Below, piece by piece: positions 13,251 through 19,647 of a stretch of 19,874 bases of DNA. The position numbers and the translations under genes were made by a program. This stretch comes from Pseudolysinimonas_A sp049651805 (GTDB lineage Bacteria > Actinomycetota > Actinomycetes > Actinomycetales > Microbacteriaceae): positions 1-19,874 of the forward strand of contig NZ_JBASCU010000055.1 of NCBI RefSeq assembly GCF_049651805.1, read 5' to 3'. The notes beneath the pieces were generated by a model, which was not told the DNA's origin, ran no database searches, and worked only from the letters and a program-made list of their open reading frames with translations. Position 1 is the stretch's first letter. Every line of letters begins with the position of its first letter.

Positions 13251-13254
13251 CGGG

Positions 13255-14214
13255 ATGTCGACGCTCGGCGAACTCGGGGAGGCGGCGGTGCTCGCGCGCA
13301 TCTTCCCGCGGCTGCCGGAGTCGACCGCGACGATCCTCGGCCCCGGTGACGACGCCGCGGTGCTGCGCGCCCCCGACGGGCGCTTCGTGGTGACGACCGA
13401 CACGATGATCCACGGCCCCGACTTCCGCCTCGCCTGGTCGACCCCGCACGACCTCGGCTGGAAGGCCGCCACCACGAACCTCGCCGACATCGCTGCGATG
13501 GGTGCCGTGCCGACGGCCCTCGTCGTCGCTGTCGCGGCGCCGGCCGACACCGATGTCGCGGTGCTCGAGGGCATCGCCGACGGGCTGCGCGACGCGTGCG
13601 TGCGCCTCGCGCCCGGCTGTGGCGTCGTGGGCGGCGACCTGTCGTCGTCGGCGACGCTCACGATCGCGGTGACCGCATTCGGCGACCTCGAGGGCCGGGA
13701 TGCCGTTTTACGTTCCGGCGCTCGGCCCGGTGACGTCGTGGCGGTTTCGGGGGCGCTCGACCTCGCGGCGCGCGGCCTCGAGCTGTTGTTCGAGCGAGCT
13801 GTCGACGAGGAAGGGGCTCCGGATGCCGCCCGGGCTCGCGCGGTGCGGGCCGAGTTCCCGGCGGAGGTCGAGGCGCAACTCGCCCCGGCGCCGCCGCTGC
13901 TCGACGGGCCGGCCGCGGCGCTAGCCGGGGCGACGTCGATGCTCGACGTGAGCGACGGACTCGCGATCGACGGTCGGCGCATCGCGACCGCCTCCGGGGT
14001 GCGGCTCGACATCCATTCAGCGGCGCTCGAATCGACGGCATCCCTCACCGGCGGAGAAGCCCACGCCCTGCTCGCGACCTTCCCCGCGGAGGCCGCGTTG
14101 CCGCGCGGATTCCGCATGATCGGGCGGGTGCTCGCGGGGGAGGGGCTGAGCGTCGACGGGGTGCCGTACGACGCGCGGGGCGGGTGGGACCCCTACGTCG
14201 ACGGCGAGCGCTGA
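13255..14214 (+). CDS. thiL: Thiamine-monophosphate kinase
   Basis: ThiL phosphorylates thiamine monophosphate to thiamine diphosphate, the last step of cofactor synthesis. The protein has 319 residues, normal for the family. The GPGDDAAVL motif near residue 30, the TDTMIHGPDF strand, the KAATTNLADIAAMGA segment, VGGDLSSSATL and DVSDGLAIDGRRIA identify the AIR-synthase-like fold with its ATP- and Mg-binding aspartates. Transcription should start at or near the ATG from the TAGCCT box at 13243. Its stop lies 1 base before the end of the convergent dioxygenase gene. No thiamine riboswitch is seen upstream, since the leader is absent. Function is secure. Confidence 0.96.
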   Translation: MSTLGELGEAAVLARIFPRLPESTATILGPGDDAAVLRAPDGRFVVTTDTMIHGPDFRLAWSTPHDLGWKAATTNLADIAAMGAVPTALVVAVAAPADTDVAVLEGIADGLRDACVRLAPGCGVVGGDLSSSATLTIAVTAFGDLEGRDAVLRSGARPGDVVAVSGALDLAARGLELLFERAVDEEGAPDAARARAVRAEFPAEVEAQLAPAPPLLDGPAAALAGATSMLDVSDGLAIDGRRIATASGVRLDIHSAALESTASLTGGEAHALLATFPAEAALPRGFRMIGRVLAGEGLSVDGVPYDARGGWDPYVDGER

Positions 14215-14215
14215 C

Positions 14216-15058
14216 TCAGACGCCGATCGTGAGCGCCGCCGTGTATCCGGCAGACGCCGAACCGGTCATCGTCGCGATCTGGTGGATGCCGCCGTCCTCG
14301 CCGAAGACGCCGTCGCTCGCGAGGGTCACTCCCGCGAGGTTACGTACGCTCTGCTCGTAGCCGGAGGTCGCGTAGACGGCGTCGCTCGCCTCCTTCGGAA
14401 GCGCGATCTGCGACGTCTTCACGATCGGGCCCGACGCAACCGCAGTGGCGACGTCGGAGTACACCTCGAAGTGGATGTGCGGCCAGCGGCCCGCGTAGCA
14501 GCCCGGGAAGATCGTGGTGAAGGTCACCGAACCGTCGGCGCCGATCTCTTGCACGCCACGCAGGTAGTTCACGTCGGCGAGCCCGTCGCTGTAGAGCGAG
14601 TAGCCGCCGTCGCGATCGCAGTGCCAGAGGTAGACCGCGCCGCCGCTCAGCGCATCCCCGGTGGCGGCATCCCGCACGGTGAGCACGACCGTCAGCGGAA
14701 CACCCGCCGCGACGACCGTCGATGAGCCGAACGACGAGCGGATGTCGCTGCGCACGATGCCGGAGTCGTCGAGCACGTTGACGCCGTTGGATCCGTCGGC
14801 GGGGAACGGGCCGCCGGTCTCGTCGGGAACCTCGACCAGGTTGCCGTCGGGGGTGGTGTCAGCAGGGGTGGTGCTCGCCGGGGTCGCCGTCGTCTCAGAC
14901 GTCATCCCGCACGCCGCGAGCAGGGTGAGCACCGAGACCCCGCCGAACAACCCGAGCGCCGCGCGCCGGTTCACGAGGGTCGTCATGTCGTAGACCAGAC
15001 CGCGGTCTTCTTCGTCGATCTCGCGGCCGTCGGCATCCGTCCAGTTCGTCATGGCCAC
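14216..15058 (-). CDS. Secreted intradiol ring-cleavage dioxygenase, Tat-type lipoprotein
   Basis: This 280-residue protein has a twin-arginine signal (VNRRAALGLFGG, Arg31-Arg32), then a hydrophobic stretch ending in LLAAC, so Cys50 is a likely lipid anchor after Tat export. A Thr/Pro-rich linker follows. The dioxygenase core shows WHCDRDGGYS (Tyr153) and PGCYAGRWPHIHF (Tyr188, His194, His196), which match the two Tyr and two His that bind Fe(III) in intradiol dioxygenases such as catechol and protocatechuate 3,4-dioxygenases. The substrate is unknown; an aromatic diol outside the membrane is a fair inference. GTG 15058 or ATG 15052 can start it. It lies 16 bases after rsmD on the same strand and is probably cotranscribed. 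No aromatic-pathway gene is adjacent. Confidence 0.87.
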   Translation of the reverse strand: MAMTNWTDADGREIDEEDRGLVYDMTTLVNRRAALGLFGGVSVLTLLAACGMTSETTATPASTTPADTTPDGNLVEVPDETGGPFPADGSNGVNVLDDSGIVRSDIRSSFGSSTVVAAGVPLTVVLTVRDAATGDALSGGAVYLWHCDRDGGYSLYSDGLADVNYLRGVQEIGADGSVTFTTIFPGCYAGRWPHIHFEVYSDVATAVASGPIVKTSQIALPKEASDAVYATSGYEQSVRNLAGVTLASDGVFGEDGGIHQIATMTGSASAGYTAALTIGV

Positions 15059-15074
15059 ATGCCAGCAGGGGTTG

Positions 15075-15662
15075 CTATGTGCCGGCTGTGGACGAAGTAT
15101 GGATCAGGTAGTAGACGGCAGTGTCGCCGTAGTCTCTACGCCGCTCGAGTTCGAGTCCTGCGGGCCAGGCGGGCTCCCGGTCGCGGGCGGAGCGCTCGAC
15201 GACGACCACGGCATCCGGGGCGAGCCGTGGCACAAGCGCGTCGAGATTGTGCACGAGTTCAAGCCCGCCGAGGTCGTAGGGCGGGTCGAGGAAGACGACA
15301 TCCCAGGTGGCACCGGCCGCGCCGCCGAGGAACGACTGCACCGGCTGCGATGACACGACGATCTCAGGCTCCGCACCGCGCGGGGCGGCCGTGCGGATGC
15401 GCGCCGCGTTGTCGTTCGTCACTCGGTGGGCCGCTGTCGCCTTGTCGACGAGGGTCACGTGGGCGGCACCCCGGGATGCCGCCTCGAGCCCGAGAGCGCC
15501 CGACCCCGCGTAGAGGTCGAGCACTCGAGCGCCCGGCAGCACCCCGCGGGCGTCGAGGGCCGAGAACATCGCCTCACGCACCCGGTCGCTCGTCGGCCGC
15601 GTCCCCGCCGGGGGGACGGCGAGTCGCAGCGACCCAGCGAAGCCGGCGATGATCCGTGTCAC
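15075..15662 (-). CDS. rsmD: 16S rRNA (guanine(966)-N2)-methyltransferase
   Basis: RsmD methylates G966 of 16S rRNA during small-subunit assembly. The 195-residue protein starts TRIIAGFAGSLRLAVPP, typical of the family (RIIxGxxxGxxL). The SAM-binding motif is VLDLYAGSGALGLE (about 47-60) and the catalytic motif is DPPY (126-129). The start is a GTG (15662) placed 6 bases after TACCGT on the minus strand, so the transcript is probably leaderless. The dioxygenase gene follows at 16 bases. In many actinobacteria rsmD sits directly between recG and coaD; here corA separates it from recG and it is on the opposite strand. Confidence 0.94.
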   Translation of the reverse strand: MTRIIAGFAGSLRLAVPPAGTRPTSDRVREAMFSALDARGVLPGARVLDLYAGSGALGLEAASRGAAHVTLVDKATAAHRVTNDNAARIRTAAPRGAEPEIVVSSQPVQSFLGGAAGATWDVVFLDPPYDLGGLELVHNLDALVPRLAPDAVVVVERSARDREPAWPAGLELERRRDYGDTAVYYLIHTSSTAGT

Positions 15663-15668
15663 GTGGCC

Positions 15669-15674
15669 ACGGTA
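15669..15674 (-). promoter_or_regulatory. -10 box of a leaderless promoter for rsmD
   Basis: TACCGT (minus strand 15674-15669) is followed by 6 bases and the GTG start at 15662. The -35 region would fall within the left arm of the nearby 18-bp inverted repeat. Confidence 0.5.
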
Positions 15675-15688
15675 TCCCGTGTCTATCA

Positions 15689-15733
15689 GTGACTTTTCGC
15701 GCGGATGTCGTGTCGATCCGCGCGAAAAGTCAC
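15689..15733. repeat. 18-bp perfect inverted repeat between rsmD and corA
   Basis: GTGACTTTTCGCGCGGAT (15689-15706) is repeated in exact inverted form at 15716-15733, with a 9-base spacer. It lies in the divergent gap between rsmD and corA, not behind a gene, so it is not placed as a terminator. It could be a dispersed palindromic repeat or a large operator; as RNA it would form a stem of 18 pairs just before corA. Confidence 0.85.
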
Positions 15734-15735
15734 GG

Positions 15736-16800
15736 ATGGACGTGATCGGGCAGCATCATGGGCAGGTGGCGACGCGCGAACCGGGAGTGGTGAACAACGC
15801 CGTCTACGTGGGCGGGGAGCGGATCGCGACCCCTGGCACCCTTGCTGAGACGTTCGCGCTGCTCGCGAAGGAACCCGATGCGATGGCGTGGATCGGGCTC
15901 TACCGGCCCGAGAGCGCGCTGCTTGCTGAACTCGCCGACGAGTTCGGGTTGCACGAGTTGGCGGTCGAGGATGCCGTGCACGCGCACCAGCGTCCGAAGC
16001 TCGAGCGGTATGGCGAAACCCTGTTCCTCGTGTTGCGTGCCGCCCACTACGACGACGACGTCGAGCACGTCGACTTCGGCGAGCTGCACGTCTTCGCCGG
16101 TCCGCGGTTCGTCATCACGGTGCGTCACAGCGAGGGGCCAGATCTCTCGATCGTGCGGCGGCAGATCGAGGGGACCCCCGACGCGATGCATGGCGGCACC
16201 GAGGCGGTGCTGTACGCGATCCTCGACGCTGTCGTCGACGGCTACCGGCCCGTCGTCGAGGGCCTCGCGAACGACATCGACGAGATCGAGACCCAGGTGT
16301 TCAGCGGCGACCCGAAGGTGTCGAGACGCATCTACGAGCTCAACCGTGAAGTGATCGAGTTCCAGCGGGCGGTGGTGCCGCTCGGCGGCATCCTCAAACA
16401 GTTCGAAGCGGGCTTCGCCGACGGACACGTGGAGGACGACCTCAAGCCGGTTCTGCGCAATATCGACGACCACGTCACGCAGGCGACCGAGAAGGTCGAG
16501 GAGTTCCGGGTGCTGCTGCGCGACGTGCTCGCGGTCAACACCTCGCTCGTCGGCCAGCGCCAGAACGAGGAGGCGCAGCGACTGTCTGCGGCGAGCAACG
16601 CGCAAGCCGAGCAGACCCGCCGCATCTCCGGGTGGGCGGCGATCCTCTTCGCCCCGTCGCTCATCGGGTCGATCTACGGGATGAACTTCGACGTCATGCC
16701 CGAGCTTCATCAGTGGTGGGGCTACCCGGCAGCGCTGTTGGCGATGCTCGGGTCGAGCGTTGTGTTGTACATCGTGTTCAAACGCAAGGGGTGGCTGTGA
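15736..16800 (+). CDS. corA: CorA-family magnesium/cobalt transport protein
   Basis: CorA forms a homopentameric channel for Mg2+ (and Co2+) in the cytoplasmic membrane. The large N-terminal cytoplasmic domain is followed near the C-terminus by two membrane helices, the first ending in YGMNF (Gly315-Phe318 from ATG 15736), the family's selectivity signature, and the second ending in the basic FKRKGWL tail. Other conserved stretches are MAWIGLYRP, AVEDAVHAHQRPKLERYG and SRRIYELNREVIEFQRAV. The start is uncertain: ATG 15736 gives 354 residues, while GTG 15766 or GTG 15790 would lie closer to where CorA homologues begin and would leave room behind the upstream hairpin. It is divergent from rsmD. 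Whether uptake or efflux is served cannot be read from sequence. Confidence 0.92.
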   Translation: MDVIGQHHGQVATREPGVVNNAVYVGGERIATPGTLAETFALLAKEPDAMAWIGLYRPESALLAELADEFGLHELAVEDAVHAHQRPKLERYGETLFLVLRAAHYDDDVEHVDFGELHVFAGPRFVITVRHSEGPDLSIVRRQIEGTPDAMHGGTEAVLYAILDAVVDGYRPVVEGLANDIDEIETQVFSGDPKVSRRIYELNREVIEFQRAVVPLGGILKQFEAGFADGHVEDDLKPVLRNIDDHVTQATEKVEEFRVLLRDVLAVNTSLVGQRQNEEAQRLSAASNAQAEQTRRISGWAAILFAPSLIGSIYGMNFDVMPELHQWWGYPAALLAMLGSSVVLYIVFKRKGWL

Positions 16801-16820
16801 TGCGGGTCGCCGCCGCTGGC

Positions 16821-16826
16821 TAGCCT
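16821..16826 (+). promoter_or_regulatory. -10 box of a leaderless promoter for recG
   Basis: TAGCCT is followed by 6 bases (GGAGGC) and the GTG start at 16833. GGAGG is too close to the GTG to work as a usual ribosome site, so a leaderless start is favoured. The sequence TAGCCTGG recurs at the thiL promoter. Confidence 0.55.
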
Positions 16827-16832
16827 GGAGGC

Positions 16833-18983
16833 GTGCCCTCGCCTCTCGACACCCGCCTGCTGACGGTGCTCGGCGCGCGGGTGGCGCCGCAGTTCCAGAA
16901 GGCGTTCGGCTTCGAGACGCTCGGCGACCTGCTCGGGCACTATCCGCGGCGGTACGCGGTACGCGGCGACCTGACGCCTTTGGATGCCCTGCGCATCGGC
17001 GACTCGGTGGCCGTCGTCGCGGAGGTGCGTAGCATCCAGTCGCGTCAGATGCGGCAACGTCACGGCGAGCTGTTCGAGGTGATCATCACCGACGGAACCG
17101 GCAATCTGCAGTTGACGTTCTTCAACCGCAAGTCGGTGTTCGGGCTCAAGCCCGGCATGCGCGCGATCTTCGCCGGCAAGGTCGGCGTCTACCGCAACAC
17201 GCGACAGTTGACGCACCCCGTCTATGAGGCGTTTCCGGATGACCTCGACGCCGACTCCGAGGAGGCGCGCGCCTGGGCCGAGGCGCCGATGCCGATCTAC
17301 GCGGCGACGTCGGCGCTCGACGGCACGAAGATCCGCGGGGTGATCCAGCAGCAGCTGGATGCCTTGCCGGCTCTCGAAGATCCGGTGCCCGCCGAGGTGC
17401 GGGCGCAGCGGGGGTTACTCGAATTCCGTGAGGCGCTGCGCCTCATCCATCGTCCCCGCGTCGACTCCGACTGGCGGGAGGCGCAGAGCACGCTGCGCTT
17501 CCACGAGGCGCTCATTCTGCAGGCGTCGCTGTTGCGGCAGCGGGCGATCTACCGGGCTCGGGCCGCGACCCCGCGCCTGCCGGGTAAGGCGTCGGCGGAG
17601 TTCGCCGAGCGGCTGCCGTTCGAACTCACCGACGACCAGGTGTTCGTGGGCGGCGAGATCGAGCGCGACCTCGCGTCCGGCATCCCGATGAACCGGCTCG
17701 TGCAGGGCGAGGTCGGGTCAGGCAAGACGCTCGTCGCGCTCACGGCGATGCTGGCCGTCGCCGACTCGGGCGGACAGTCGGCGTTCCTGGCGCCCACCGA
17801 GGTTCTCGCCGGGCAGCACCTGCGGTCGATCGTCGCGACGCTCGGCCCCGATCTCGCAGCCCGGATGCGGCCGACCCTCATCACCGGGCAACTGCCGGTC
17901 GCCGACCGGCGGCGGGCGCTGCTTGCGGCGGCGTCGGGGGGCGCGTCGATCGTCGTCGGAACCCACGCCCTGCTCGGCGAACAGGTGCAGTTCGCCGACC
18001 TCGGTCTCGTCGTCGTCGACGAGCAACACCGGTTCGGCGTCGACCAGCGCGAGGCCCTGAGGCTCAAGGGTGAGAGCCCTCACGTACTGGTGCTGACCGC
18101 CACACCGATCCCGCGCACCGTCGCGATGACGGTCTTCGGCGACCTCGACGTGTCGACGATCACGCAACTGCCGAAGGGCCGGTCTCCGATCGCTTCGCAC
18201 GTCGTCGGCCTCGCCGAGCACCCCGGCTGGATCGCGCGGGTGTGGGAACGCCTCGCGGAGGAACTCGACAAGGGCCACCAGGGCTTCGTCGTCTGCCCGG
18301 CGATCGATGCCAAGACGCTCGAGGAGGCCGACCCCGACGGTGCCGAACCGGTCGAGGAGGGCGCGCCCCCGCCCTCTGCGGTGCTGAGCGTCGTCGAGGA
18401 GCTGCGGCGGCATCCGCTGCTTCGGGAACGTCGCATCGAGGTGCTGCACGGTCGGATGAGTGCCGACGAGAAAGACGCGACCATGCGTGCGTTCGCCGCC
18501 GGTGACATCCACGTGCTCGTCGCGACGACGGTGATCGAGGTCGGGGTCGACGTTCCGAACGCGTCGACAATGGTCGTGCTCGACGCCGACCGCTTCGGCA
18601 TCGCCCAGTTGCACCAGTTGCGCGGCCGCATCGGCCGGGGCAGCGCGCCGGGCCTGTGCCTGTTCGTCACGCACGCCGAGCCGGTATCGCTGGCGCGGGA
18701 GCGGGTGGATGCCGTCGCCGCGACCCTCGACGGGTTCGAGTTGGCGCAGGCCGACCTCGAGTTGCGGCGCGAGGGCGACGTGCTGGGGGAGTCCCAGTCG
18801 GGCGGCCGGTCGTCGCTGAAGCTGCTGCGGGTGTCGCGGGACGGGAAGCTCATCGAGGATGCGCGGGCGGTGGCCGAAGGCATCCTCGCTGGCGACCCGG
18901 GGTTGCGATTGCACGACGCCCTGCGGGAGGCGATCGAGCGGCGGCTCGACGAGACCGAGCGGGCGTTCCTCGGCAAGTCGTAG
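16833..18983 (+). CDS. recG: ATP-dependent DNA helicase RecG
   Basis: RecG remodels stalled forks and branches recombination intermediates. The protein has 716 residues, normal for the family. An N-terminal wedge/OB-fold region carries GDLLGHYPRRY and the nucleic-acid binding stretch around IITDGTGNLQLTFFN. Helicase motifs follow: GEVGSGKT (292-299, Walker A), DEQH (396-399, motif II), LTATPIPRTVAMTVFGDLD, and in the second lobe VLHGRMSADEKD, VATTVIEVGVDVPNAS and QLHQLRGRIGRG. It ends with the RecG-type C-terminal SGGRSSLKLLRV region. It starts 32 bases after corA with its own -10 box, so it need not depend on corA. Function is secure. Confidence 0.97.
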   Translation: MPSPLDTRLLTVLGARVAPQFQKAFGFETLGDLLGHYPRRYAVRGDLTPLDALRIGDSVAVVAEVRSIQSRQMRQRHGELFEVIITDGTGNLQLTFFNRKSVFGLKPGMRAIFAGKVGVYRNTRQLTHPVYEAFPDDLDADSEEARAWAEAPMPIYAATSALDGTKIRGVIQQQLDALPALEDPVPAEVRAQRGLLEFREALRLIHRPRVDSDWREAQSTLRFHEALILQASLLRQRAIYRARAATPRLPGKASAEFAERLPFELTDDQVFVGGEIERDLASGIPMNRLVQGEVGSGKTLVALTAMLAVADSGGQSAFLAPTEVLAGQHLRSIVATLGPDLAARMRPTLITGQLPVADRRRALLAAASGGASIVVGTHALLGEQVQFADLGLVVVDEQHRFGVDQREALRLKGESPHVLVLTATPIPRTVAMTVFGDLDVSTITQLPKGRSPIASHVVGLAEHPGWIARVWERLAEELDKGHQGFVVCPAIDAKTLEEADPDGAEPVEEGAPPPSAVLSVVEELRRHPLLRERRIEVLHGRMSADEKDATMRAFAAGDIHVLVATTVIEVGVDVPNASTMVVLDADRFGIAQLHQLRGRIGRGSAPGLCLFVTHAEPVSLARERVDAVAATLDGFELAQADLELRREGDVLGESQSGGRSSLKLLRVSRDGKLIEDARAVAEGILAGDPGLRLHDALREAIERRLDETERAFLGKS

Positions 18984-18998
18984 CCCGGGGCATTCGGG

Positions 18999-19021
18999 GT
19001 GACACGTAACGAAACGGTCAC
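18999..19021. promoter_or_regulatory. Bulged stem-loop between recG and coaD
   Basis: GTGAC-A-CGT (18999-19007) pairs with ACG-GTCAC (19014-19021), eight pairs with one bulged A and a 6-base loop. It is flanked by a direct repeat CGTAGCCCGG (18979-18988 and 19021-19030). No T-run follows, so it is either a weak terminator for recG or a site in the coaD promoter region. Confidence 0.35.
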
Positions 19022-19042
19022 GTAGCCCGGAGGGCGAGCCGA

Positions 19043-19048
19043 TACAGT
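19043..19048 (+). promoter_or_regulatory. -10 box of a leaderless promoter for coaD
   Basis: TACAGT is followed by 6 bases and the GTG start at 19055, the same layout as for recG, thiL and rsmD. Confidence 0.55.
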
Positions 19049-19054
19049 GACCAG

Positions 19055-19540
19055 GTGAGTCGCATCGCTGTCGTGCCGGGGTCGTTCGATCCGGTGACTC
19101 TCGGGCACCTCGACGTGATCGAGCGGGCCGCGGGACTCTTCGACGAACTGCACGTTCTGGTCGTGCACAACCCGGGCAAGACGGCGCTGTTGCCGATCGC
19201 CCAGCGGGTGTCGCTCATCCAGGAGGCGGTCGTCGAGGCCGGCATGCCGGGCAACATCACCGTCACCTCATGGAGCGTCGGCCTGCTCGTCGACTACTGC
19301 ACCGACGTCGGCGCGAGCGTTCTGGTGAAGGGCATCCGCTCGCAGATCGACGTCGCCTACGAGACGCCGATGGCGATCGTGAACCGCAACCTCGCGGGCG
19401 TCGAGACGATCTTCCTGCTGCCCGATCCAGCGCATGCGCACGTGTCGAGTTCGCTCGTGCGGCAGGTGGCATCCCTCGGCGGCGACGTGTCGCCCTACGT
19501 GCCGCGCGTCGTGTCGGCTTTCCTGCAGTCTGCCGACTGA
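19055..19540 (+). CDS. coaD: Phosphopantetheine adenylyltransferase
   Basis: CoaD transfers AMP from ATP to 4'-phosphopantetheine, the penultimate step of coenzyme A synthesis, in the cytoplasm. The protein has 161 residues, the usual length. The nucleotidyltransferase motif is GSFDPVTLGHLDVI with TLGH at 15-18, and the C-terminal motif is HVSSSLVRQVASLGGDVS. The KGIRSQIDVAYE segment, with substrate-binding Arg, is intact. A leaderless GTG start is likely. The stop codon lies inside the first unit of a 14-bp tandem repeat. Position after recG is the usual actinobacterial order. Function is secure. Confidence 0.97.
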   Translation: MSRIAVVPGSFDPVTLGHLDVIERAAGLFDELHVLVVHNPGKTALLPIAQRVSLIQEAVVEAGMPGNITVTSWSVGLLVDYCTDVGASVLVKGIRSQIDVAYETPMAIVNRNLAGVETIFLLPDPAHAHVSSSLVRQVASLGGDVSPYVPRVVSAFLQSAD

Positions 19541-19584
19541 GCCCTGCCGGCTGAGCGCTGCCGGCTGAGCGCTGCCGGCTGACC
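19529..19584 (+). repeat. Four tandem 14-bp repeats over the coaD stop codon
   Basis: Units start at 19529, 19543, 19557 and 19571, with consensus GCTGCCGGCTGAGC and one or two changes in the first, second and fourth copies. Each unit has a TGA; because 14 is not a multiple of three, the copies place stops in all three forward frames. The first TGA is the coaD stop. Confidence 0.85.
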
Positions 19585-19647
19585 GCCACGACCTGCTAAC
19601 CACCCACTCCCGACCGAAGCGGGCAGAGCTCTCTTTCGAGCCTCGGG

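Noticed and set aside
13195..13254. Thiamine (TPP) riboswitch upstream of thiL
   Set aside because: Only 23 bases separate the divergent start codons and the promoter box lies 6 bases from the ATG, leaving no room for an aptamer.
14214..14216. Terminator between convergent thiL and dioxygenase genes
   Set aside because: The genes are separated by a single base and I see no hairpin with a T-run there.
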